Below, in pieces: positions 24,601-36,600 of a DNA stretch of 64,000 nucleotides. The DNA is from Incurvaria masculella (Eukaryota > Arthropoda > Insecta > Lepidoptera > Incurvariidae). The position numbers and the translations under genes are program-made. The stretch spans positions 72,001 through 136,000 of the forward strand of contig OX335665.1 in NCBI GenBank assembly GCA_946894095.1, read 5' to 3'. Below the pieces are notes generated by a model. It was not told the DNA's origin and did not search any database. It saw nothing but the letters and a program-made list of their open reading frames with translations. Position 1 is the first letter of the stretch; each line of letters opens with the position of its first letter.

Positions 24601-27600
24601 GCCATAAGCTGATGCGTCGCATGACAGTGTGATTTCTTTGTTTGCGTCAAAGTGAACTAGAACCCTGTCAGATGTAAGTAGCTCTTTTGCTTGATTAAAA
24701 GCAGACTCTTCTGACTCTGTCCACTTCCAAATGGAGTTTTTGTCTAACAATCGATGTAACGGTTCCAGTACTGAGGCCTTGTTCGGAAGAAATCGCTCAT
24801 AGAAGTTGTACAGGCCAAGGAAAGCTTGCAACTCTTTAACAGTCGTCGGTTTCGGAGCATTTACAATTGCGCTCACTTTATTCCTGTTCGGCTTCACACC
24901 TTCTGGAGTTATTGTGAACCCTAAAAAGTCCACTTCTTGTAAGAGGAAACAACATTTGTTTTGGTTTAGTTTTAAACCCGCTTCACTTATCTGTTTCAGC
25001 ACTTCCTCTAGTCTGTTGTTATGTTCTTCTATCGTTCTTCCAGATACTAGTATGTCGTCAAGCAGGACCTGTACTCCTTTGATGTTACTTAGTGTTTGCG
25101 TCATTAAGCGCTGAAATATGCCTGTGGCGGCCTTTACTCCGAACGGTAAACGATGGACCGAGAACAAGCCTTTGGTCGTGTTAATGGTGAGTATTTTTGC
25201 AGTTTCATCGTCCACTTCCACTTGCGTGTATGCGCGCTCCAGGTCTAATTTAGAAAAGTATTTGCCGCCTGCTAGGTTTGCCAGTATATCGTTGTTGGTT
25301 GGTAATGGATAGGTGTCATTATTGGTAGCTTTGTTTACTGTCGATCGGTAGTCACCGCAGATGCGGATGCCACCCGATGGTTTTACCAAAGGTACTATGG
25401 GGGTTGCCCATTTTGAGTATGCTATTGGTTTCAGCACCCCCTCTCTCGTCATTCTGTCAAGTTCTTCCTCCACCTGTTCTCTCAATGCATATGGCACACT
25501 GCGATATTTAAGGTAAGTTGGTTTCATTTCTGGATCTGGGCGGATAGATACTGCAGGTCCGTTGTATCTACCTAGCGATTGTTCGAACACTGTTGGATAT
25601 TTATTTAAGATGCTTTTAAGGTAATCTGGATTAACCTGGTTTAGTCCATGAATCTGTATCTGTAGCGGAAGTAGCCAGTTTCTGCCGACTAAGCTGGGGC
25701 CGTTGCTTTTGGCGATTAATAGTGGAAGTGTGGCCTCACTGTTTGCATATCTGACTCTCACATTTATGACCCCAACTAAGTCTACTCCATTCCCCGTCCA
25801 CGCTTTCAATCGGAGGTTAGTTTTCTCTATTTTTGGTTTGGGTTCTCGGTTCCATATCTTTTCATAGTTGTCTCTGCTGATGATGGTAAATGCTGCTCCC
25901 GTGTCGAGCTCAAAGTCATGTTTTACGCTGTCCATTGTAACTGTCATCATAAATGAAGGGAATAATTTCTTATCGGTGGTATTTTCGTCTCCTATGTTGT
26001 ACAGACTGTTCATTATATGATCGGCATTGTTGTTTGTATCTGGATTATTTTCTGTGTTCATTTCATTGATGTTGTTCCTACGAGCCTGGTCTCGTTTTTT
26101 CTGCTGGCATATTCTCTCGATATGTCCAGTTATGTGACAGTACCGGCACGATAGATGTTTTACCTTGCACTCCCCTGAATGTGAATTTCCGCAGCGATAA
26201 CACTTAGTTTTTGCATTTGATGGTACACTTATTCGATTCATGTCCATTGGTTCCCCTGCGTGGTCCGTGTTGGTGAATGTGGTTGCATTCGTTCTACTTC
26301 TACTGTTTATTATGCTTAGGTCTTTTCCGGCTGTCTCTGCGGCAATTGCTGTGCTTACTACATTTGCATAAGTCAAGTCGCAGCGTTGCAACAACTCCTT
26401 CTGGAGTGTTTTGTTCTGCATGCCGCACACTATCCGGTCTCGTAACATTCGTTCAAGAAATGTGCCGAAGTTGCAAAAGTTGCTGATTTTTCGTAGATCT
26501 GTGATGTAGTCTGCTATGTTTTCATTTAAGCCCTGGTCGCGCCTGTAGAACTTGTAGGTTTGTGTGATTTCATTGGGTTGCGGTTCGAAGTGTTGAGTCA
26601 ACAACTGCACTATTTGTTCGATGGACACCTCGTCGGATTTTCGGGGGCTGATCAGGGAGATCAGGGTGGTGTACGTCTGTGCGCCGCAGACCGCATAAAA
26701 GTTCGCGCGTTGGAGCTTCGGGTCGGTGATTTCGTTTGCCGCAAAACAGTAATACAAACGCTCATAGTATGCAGTCCAGTTTTCGCCTGGTTTGTACTCT
26801 TCGTACCGGATGGATTTAGCCATTTTTATCTCTCGTCGCCACTGTTATAACCTTGGTTTATGACCGCGAAAGCAAACACGATGTTAGTTTTGACACATGA
26901 TGTAATTGACAAAACATAACCTCAATCTAAATGTCATTGGTGAGAGTACTACATTTTAGGCTACAATATTTCGGTACACAACAGGCACTAAATCCTTAGA
27001 CAGAGGATGACAGTGGCAAGTATAAGTCACCGCTTAAAACAAAACTGGGACCCAGGAAGACTTAACCTCGTGATCCTGGGGTGGCAGTCAGCCTAGGAGA
27101 AGGTACACCAACTTCAAATAAACCTGCTGCCTTTTAGGACAGTTGGATCACCAAGGACTGGGTGGCTATACAAAACCATGGAAGCAAAATCAAAAGAAAA
27201 TTACCTGTATAACATGAGTGTACCGGCGGTGCCGGAGAATCCCTCCCCGAGCCTGACTCGGACGGTCCCACGTATTCGCGGGGGGATGGTACTTTTTGCT
27301 ATTACATGATGAAATACAAAAGCCATTTGCTAAGAGCTCCGTACTAAGGACTCCAGCAAGATAAAAAATGACAACCAACTACAACAAGCTTCAGTGGTAA
27401 TAAAATCTGCACCAAAAGCTGTCTCATCTAAAAATAAACTTGACCAACAAGTGTTTCATTCCTGATAGCTCGGCCAATAAGTTATTCCTTGGGAAAAATT
27501 TAATCTAACACTAAAGTTCCTGTATAATAAAAGAACCAAATAGAAATAGCACAGAATCCTAGCTGTCTTGAATGAGAAAAATACTATAAACCACTTTCGA

Positions 27601-30600
27601 TTCAGACAAAACCACTCAAAAATCGAACAGGTTCACAGGGTGTGCAACCGGATTGTGGTGTATTGGGCTAATATCATAACGGTAGTTGTGTGGTATAAGC
27701 CATCCATGTCAGGTCGCATAAAAAAAACAGGATAAGAAAAACGCTGAAACCAAAGGAATACTGCTCTTGAGTCTCCCTCTATATTCAGCAAGCCTTCTCT
27801 GCAAAATTTAGCTAAACCTGCCACACAGTTACCTCCACTCGCTTACTGGGAGATTGTTCTAAGTTAAGGAATCAGGAGCGGCATCACCATTCTACGAAAT
27901 AAAGGCAGGAGTACCCGAGGGATCGGTTCTAGGACCGACACTGCACACGATCTAACCTGCAAATCTCCCAATATTGCAAGAGGACACTACTGCAAATTTT
28001 GCTGATGACACAGCCATTCTTTCCAGCAAAAACATTTCAAAATTGCATAAAAAAACTTCAAAACCGACGAAATTAAATAACAGTGGATGCACGGTGTACA
28101 ACTTTGGAGAGTCAGTAAATCCAACATTGCTATGCTGCAATGACTGCAAAACATAATCCTTCGATCCATAGCAAATGTCCGTGGTTTGTCACCAACAGCG
28201 AGATCCACGAATATTCGCAAATTAACACTGTTCAAGAGGAAGTTCGGTTCACTGCAAGCACATATCAGAAAAGATTGACTAGTCACCCCAACCTTCCTGG
28301 CAGCCCAGCTAACGCAACAAAGCTACCCTAAATGCACATATATAAAACCGAAACTACCTGAATGTCTCTTTCCAATGTGCAATATTTTCTGCTGGGTAAT
28401 GTAACATCCTGGAGCCACAAAACCGGCACTAGCTCCACAATCATAGAAAGTAGCCGCTGCCAGTGGGGAACAGTCTTCATGACCTTATATCTCAAAACTA
28501 ATCTTAATATAGTCTTAGGTCTGATCGCAGATGTAACACAAAAAAGCATCACTTGCGCACACCAACTCCACTTTAGTATAGGGAAAAACGGTACACAGGT
28601 AAAATGAGGTGATTCTATACACTGAACATCTTTTTTTTCACAGCTCAATTGTCCAATGGCGGTCAGCCGAACAGTGCTTGACTTAGTGCTCCGTCACTTC
28701 TTATACCTATGCACACAATGCACCTGCTGGTCCATCTACCGTACATATTAGAAAATATAGTGGGCTGTCGTCTAGCACAAAATCGAATCCAACATACCCT
28801 AATTGGAAATATTCGTTTAAATAATTAAGATTTAATTAAGTTAATTTAATTAAGATTTTAAAATAAGAAGAATAATAAGAGTTTTAGATGCTAGTTAATG
28901 CTGGATTGGGATTTTATGCTTTTAGGACTTCAATCCTGAGCGGTCAGTCTGAGTTCTGGGTCGGCGAGACGTGAAGCTATCGCATGTAAGTGCAGCCGAG
29001 ACTGCAACTCGATGCAGCTGCCGCCTCTATCTGCCCTCCAATGATAACACGACGTAACCCGATCGTCTTATCATAACATGGCTTCAAACGCTTTTGGCTT
29101 GTAAATGGCAAGATTTGACTATTTTTAGAAGAACAATGTAACCCGAAAAAATATACATATGACTCAATAACAAAACTCCACGTACTATATAGGGGCTCGA
29201 AAATACGATTTGCTTCCTGAGCCGGTAGTCTCAGTTCTCACCTAAATTGGCGTTTACGTAACTTCGAAGTTCTGTAAAAACGTCAAACTCCATACAATTT
29301 TTTACTAGATATTCTGTGGCTTTACTTCTTCAAGCTGTCAATGGATAAGTGCACGACTGCGAAAGCTGATAAGTGGACGACAGAATGGAATAAGCGGAAT
29401 CCTATAGACATTGTATATCTAGACTATGAAAAAGCGTTTGATCGAGTACCTATAAAACGGTTAGTTAAAAAACTAGAACATTTCGGTTTTCGTGGCAAGA
29501 CACTACTAGACAATTTCGTGTGCGCGTGGGCGATGAGCTCTCGAAACCCCATCCCGTTCTAAGCGGAGTTCCTCATGGATCGGTCCTGGGGCCTGCAGCA
29601 TTTGGGATCTTCCTTACTGACCTGAAAGCAATCATCGACCTTGATTTTGTGCTCTTCGCAGATGACACAAAATTCTTTGCCAACCCCACGATCAGTCACC
29701 AAGAAGTACAAGATAACCTCAATCGCATTGTCCAATGGACAAAGGACTGGCTCTTGACACTTAACGCCGGGAAGTGCTCCGTCTTGCATGTGGGTCCTAG
29801 AAATCCTCAACTTCATTATATCGTAGACGGAACACCAGTGAATCCAGTGACCTCACAAAAGGATCTCGGTATTATTTTGACCAGTAACCTAAAATGGGAA
29901 ACACATCTGATTGAAATCGTTAAAAGGGCAAACTCTCTCTTATACATAATAAGGAAGGCCTTTTCCTATATCACTGCAAATTTATTTCTCAAGTTATACA
30001 AAACCTATGTTCGCCCAGTCCTGGAATATGGCTACCAAATCTGGAGCCCCTACTTCCAAAAAGATATTTGTCTACTGGAAAGAGTGCAGAGGCGGGCAAC
30101 AAAGATGGTGGCCTCCATAAGAAATAATGCGTATGCGAGCCGTCTAGAGGCCTTGGGCCTCACCACGCTGGAGGAACAAGGACGTAGAGGCGATCTCATT
30201 GAAACATTTAAAATTTTATCAGAACTCTACGTGGACACTCACTAAAACTGAACTGAACCTCAAGCATTTCAAACCCGAGGAAACACTTTATAACCAATCG
30301 TGTGGTTGAGTCGTGGAACAGGCTCCCGGAGGAAGTAATTAGTGCCGCTTCAGTGAACAGCTTCAAAAACAGACTTGACACTTATACAAAAAATCATAAA
30401 CTTTAGACTTTTCACAGGAATAAAAAAAAAAACAAGTGCACCCCCAGGTACCAATTCAGATGTACACGCATCAGCTTCAAGCTGCTAGTGTATCGAGACA
30501 ATAATAATAATCAAGCTCGGACTCGCAAATGTTAGTTCGCTTAACGCCCGCTGCGCGCATTATTCAATTTCTCCATACATTTGAAAACGCCAGACGATCG

Positions 30601-33600
30601 GTTTGCCGTAACGCCAATTTAGGTGACAACTGAGACTACCAGCTCAGTTATCATTATTATTTAAGATATCACATTACATGTGTTTTTTAAACATTCACTG
30701 TTATTTCGCTGTTAAAGTCCACAATGCGGTGGACGAAACGTCGACTTAAACAAGTAAGCGACTTATAATACATAGACAGTGTTATGAATCGAAAACATTT
30801 TAATAATAATCACATTACATATTTAGATATTACATATTCAATCATTAGCCATTATCGCTTCCAGTTTAGCCTACAACATTTCACTGGGTTAGGCTCTCTC
30901 GCCAACACTTCAATAGCCGGGAATCATATGAATTGAAATTATTCTTGTATAATCAAGAAAAACTTTACTACAATCATTTTTAGGGTTCTGTACCGGAATC
31001 CTATTACTAAGCCTCTGCTGTCCGTCCGACCGTCCGTTTCTCCGTCCGTCCATCCGTTCGTCCGTCCGTGCGTCCGTCCGTCACAGGGCTGTAATCTCAT
31101 GAACCATAATAGGTAGGCAAATTTTCAAAGAGTATGTATTTATTTTGCCGCTATAACAACAAATAGGTAAATAAAAAAATAATAAAATTATAGAAACCCG
31201 TACAAAAAACGTGATCTTGTTATGTTAAATCTTGTACGATGGTACGGAACCCTTCGTGTGCAAGTCCGACTTGCACTTGGCCGGGTTTATTGTTTATGTT
31301 TAGTTTGACACATATTGCAATGGATATACGAATGTATTGCAAGTGGTAATTGTGTGGTTACCTGGTCGATGTGTGTGTGCAGAGGTCGCGGGTGCGGCGG
31401 CCGCGAGTAGCCCGCGCCACCTCCCCCCGCCCCCGCGCCCACACCCGCACCGCTCACCGATGACATCGCTGCACACACAAACCCACAAACCATTAGTGCA
31501 TTCTCACTGACACACATCAACCAAATACAATCAGTATCAATTACATTTGAAATCTGCAACAATCTTTATATCTGCAATAACTTATATACAAAACTGAACA
31601 AAACAAACAAAGATAATAATATAAAATAACAAGGTTGGGAAGAGGTCACCATACACACTCAGACTCGCAGTGATAAAAGTCATAAGATTCACATCTGAGT
31701 CCCGAGTTTGCAACGGTCGCTACAGCTCTGGTGTAGAGCGGCCATGTTGTAGGTAGTTAGTGACAGCGGCAGTAAAAGTGACTACAGGGGTAGGAAGCTA
31801 TAGTTTAAACTCATCCTTCCAATTGTAGAAACTTAACTGTCTGCAATCAAGTACTGGATTTGAAAAGTTGTATTGTAAGATCAACCTTTACTACGTGCAA
31901 TCAAGTCCCGAGTTGGCGACGGACATGACAGCTCTGGCGTAGAGCGGGCATAATGTAGCTAGGTAGTGATAGCGATGGTAGCTCTGACTCAATAGAGGTT
32001 ACAATTGATGGTGTAGACTCACGTTTGCAGTCGTAGAAGTCATACGGTCTGCAACTGAGTCCCGAACTAGCACCGGACGTGACTGAGCCAGCGCGCATGA
32101 CAGCTGTGTCATCGCTGCCTACGGACGGTGGCGGCGGTGGCGTGCGTGACTCTACGAATGGCGGGAATGGGAAGAGGAAAACAAAGCAACAACTCAAATC
32201 AATAACCAAATAAAAATAAATTATATCAAATAAATATTTTAAATCATAAAATGATTTAATTATTCATTAACCTTAAATGTCGGTACCACAATTATGTTTA
32301 TAGCTAAAAATATATTTCAGCCACTGAATGTAAAATAGTCAACTCACCGACGTAGGTAGGCACATAATGTCGTCGGTCCACAGAACCAATGGGCGGGCCG
32401 TGATGTCGTGCTGGTTCATAGTCGCCGGGCGGCGCGTGGTGGCGGCCCAGCGTGAGGGTTGATGACACTAGAGCGTTGTCCGCGCTGCCCGCCGATACTG
32501 CACACACACACACATGCACAATGATGTCGTCGGTCCCCAGGGCCGAAGAGCGGCGTATGATGGCATCCTAATGTCAGGGTCGGCGACACGAGCGCAGTAC
32601 AGTGCCACTCTCATGCGGTTTTTATCATACAGAACTCGAACAACATTTGTTGTTGATCCAACGTGGCAATCAGTGCAGCAACGAGACGCGCAAGTGCGGT
32701 CTGACCTTAAGGGATAGCAGATGCAGATGGGGACTCACTGGAGGAGCTGTGGTGAGACTTGTCAAGCTGTTTGAGTTCCATCTGGTCATGGTGTATCCAA
32801 AGGTCGGGTGGCTTGATGCCGGCCGAGGCCGACGCCTTCTGGTATGTGCTGCAACACGACAATGTTAACCACTCATTAGCACAGTGCATCAAGCTAGTTC
32901 AAAGACATAAATTCCTACGGGTGAGAATTTAAGAACAGCCCGTAAGCTATGCTCCCCATACAAACGACCAGGATACATTTACAAATTCCGACACAGATAT
33001 TTGTGGCCTAATATTAGATACCAAATATCAAGTAAATTGGAACCGTGGTTTTCAAATTATTAATAAACTACGTTTGTGTGGGAGGCGAAATTTTCTGATG
33101 CTTACAGGCCTCAAAGTTGAAACTCGTTTAAGACTAAGAAGGGAGAAGCAGAGCAGGTCAGAATGGATTTCCGGAATGGAACAGAACAAGCTATTGGACA
33201 AAAGTAAAGCGGGGCAGAAAAAATAACTGGTCACTGTGCTGATGAAGCTTGGCCTTTCTGCAATGTGGCAGCAGAGCGAAACCACAAGCATGGCGGGGAT
33301 GGCGGCTACAGCCATCAAGCTTACAGCCCTGCGCCGTCATTCGTCTCACTGTCTCCATCGCGCTGCCCCCACTAGAGTGTGTGGTTCGTACCTCTGGTCA
33401 GGAGAGAGCGGCGGCCGATCGCGGTCGCGGCGGCAGCAGAGCGACAAGGCGAGCGCGGCGGCGACGGCGAGTACGGCGAGCGCGCCGCCCGCGCATGCCC
33501 AAAGCCACGCGCCGCCATTCGTCGCGCCAGTCTCCATTGCGCCGCCACCACTAGACTCTGCACCACATTTTATTAGTTTGACTTTATACTAGTCACCAAC

Positions 33601-36600
33601 TACCAATACGCTAACGTACCGAAGCTTGTGCCAATTTTAAAACGCCGTTTTAGGTGACACATCAAAGGCGAGGGGCATTCCTGAAAGGAGATTCCGAGTC
33701 AACAAGGAGAGGCTTGGATCTAGTTCTACAAATTTTCCAACCGGTGTGCCACAAGGCTCTCTACTTGCACCTATACTCTATTAGATCAACAGATTTAGCC
33801 TATGTCTCCGCTTATGGAAATTCATATTGCGATTGACATTTATGTAAACCCTAACCTCACTGAACTGGTTTGTGCCGAATTGTGATACAAGTACCTAGTA
33901 CGAGAATATACATGTCTGATAATATGAACTATTGTACCATCAGGCGTAGTGAAGGCTATGGGTTGCGAGAAAGGCCCCAGCCCCTTCGAGTTGCGCGCCT
34001 GCAGCTTGAAGTGGTAGGTGGTGCGCGGGCGCAGGCGGTCCACGCGGTGCGCGCGCCGCTCGCCCGCCACCGCCGTCGCCACGCATTCACGTTCACTGCG
34101 TCGTGCCTCCGGGCAGTACATTATTATGTAACCTGCACACGGACACATACATGATGCATTGGAGATGATAAAACCTTTCATGTTCTGGTTCTTGTTGAGC
34201 CTTTTGCTGTCCACTGGTGAACATAGGCCTCCCCCCGACATCGCTTGGTTGACCAAAGTTTTTCCTCGCCGTTTGTGGCCTGCTATCTGACGTACAAATA
34301 TATCTTCTTACCAACATGCTGGTAATTTTCCGACGCTTCTTTTTCATTTTTTAATTTTTTGTGTAGGGTCTCCACATCGTAACTTCAGTGCACATCTGTG
34401 GTCATTTCTGTGACAAACGTGGCGAGATTTTTTTATGACACACTACATTGGATTAAAAAAATTACCTGAAGTGGCCCTTTTTTTATGATACTATAAATTT
34501 GATTGCAACTTACTGCATTACAGAGGCTATTATCACAAAAATATTATCGACATAAAACACAATAATTGAGGTGTACTGTCAGTGAAGGTAAGCGTAAATC
34601 GCAGCTTGAACTATGAATGGGAGTATTGCAACAGACACGAGAAAGTTGCGATCCAAAAGACTTGTCAAGTTTGCTTTAAATTCTACTAAGACATGCTGTG
34701 CTTAATATTTGTGGGATGTGTCATAAGCCATTGACACACCAAGCACACTTGACACTCCTGCTAAATGTTTGCAGCGTATAAGTTTACTTTACTGTAATTT
34801 ATATGGATCCTGAGTCTGTAATAAAGAATTTAATTATTGATATTATACATGTTTATTTAATGTATGTAAGCCAATAAATTTAATAATTTATGTTAGCCAA
34901 TAAATAAAGAAGTGTGAGGGGTGGGGGTGCGGAAGGGGGACAGACCTGTGATGATGCCATTGGGCTTGGCGGGCGGCGTCCACACGAGGTCAGCGGCGCG
35001 GCCGGCGGGGGGCGCGCTCGCCACCGACAGGTCGCGCGGCGCAGAGGCCGGGGCCGCCTCCAACGAGGTGTTGCTCACAACCATCGACCACGCTGACTCG
35101 CGACCACCTGTCACATACAATCACTTCGCTCGATTCTCTGCACTCACTGATTTAGTTGATTTAGTCTTTGGTTTTGTTTCGATTTTAGGTCTTCATGGAT
35201 CTTCATCAAGCCAGGTACGCTCTACAATATACAACACCACTGCATTCAAAATTTGAACCACCCACAGAATGATTTCTCAGTTAACTAATTTTGTAGGATC
35301 AACATCGCTTATAACGTCACTGATGCCCTGCAGTAACGACATATGAAGTGCTTTAAATCTGTGGCCCCTTGATATTTGAACTTACCTGGCAGGGGTGAGG
35401 GGAGATGAGGGAGAAGGAAGGGAGAAGAGAGTGTCGACTGACCTTTGATGAGTTTGACAGCGAACTCGTAGGTGGTGTGTGGTCGCAGCTCGTCAATCAT
35501 GCAGTTGAGGTCGGTGGCGTTGAAATGTCGCGGCCGGCCCGCACCCGCGCCGCCGCCGCCGCCCGGTGCCGACCACTGCACCACGTAGCGCCGGCCGTCC
35601 GTCGCCGTCTGCAAAACACCGGAGAGAACGGAGCAACATTCTCCAGTCAGCCAGACAAACAAACAAACACAGTCTCCACTTTATCACTCCTAATATGTAT
35701 TCGAATGAATATGAAAAATTCAACTTTGTAAATTAATAAAGTTACTTAATATGCATCCAGTGATGTATTCAAATGGATGATCTATAGATCAGGTTGATAA
35801 CATGTCAGCTGGTACACTTCTTTTAGGCCTTCTTTTTGAAGATTCTGCTCTCAGTAAGAACTTTATCAGGATGTTTGGATGATTATCAAAATGTTTCTTG
35901 TATCTTTTGACAGTTTTATAGCATTTCTAGTGGACCGTGGCTATTAACATGTCTTCGTGAAGGGTTTAATTTGTGACATGCCATTATGATTAGTAGCATT
36001 TTAGATAGGATGCGCTGTATGCTATCAGGGTTAGTGTTTGATGTCGTTACCCAAAGTTGTAGCCCATATGTCCATATTGGATTGAGTATGACAATAAAAA
36101 ATCAACAACTGACTGTGTGAATGAATTCTTGGTTCTCGGGAGTCAGAAATGTCACACATTATGACGTATCAGCATAAATCTATAATCTTCAAAGAGCAAG
36201 ACAAAAGGTGAGTAATATACCTGTCCTTTGGGCAGGGTCGTGTCGGTCCAGTACACAACCGCCGTCGTGCCGCTCAGCATGATCGCCTGTTCAGGCAACA
36301 ATGTACAACCATTACGTACTGATGACATGAAAGTGTTTGCACATTGACCGTGTTTTATTGCGCAGTTTTGAGTTAGAAAGGAAGTGGGAATGGTGTCGCG
36401 TTAAAAAACCAACCACGAATACGTAAGCATCTGGGATCGAAGTCTAACTTAGAATAGTGGTTGACTATTTATCACAGAGTAACAATGTTACAGAGGTTGT
36501 GTGTTCAATAGGTAAAAGTATATATGCACGCGATAGTCGGAAGCCGATGATAGGGTATTTTTTCCATGGCTGCATCATCGTTTTTAAACTTAATTTGCAG

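Larger units (their letters stand above)
22677..26983 (-). mobile_element. mag-type Ty3/gypsy LTR retrotransposon
   Basis: A complete 4307-bp element. The two 141-bp LTRs (22677-22817 and 26843-26983) look identical and, on the element strand, start TGTTG and end AACA. A 5-bp target duplication GGCAC flanks it (22672-22676, 26984-26988). On the minus strand, the primer-binding region beginning TGGCGACGAGAG follows the 5' LTR and the purine tract GAGAGGGAAGG precedes the 3' LTR. No envelope gene. Identical LTRs mean a very recent insertion into the fra intron between exons 26 and 27. Confidence 0.95.
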
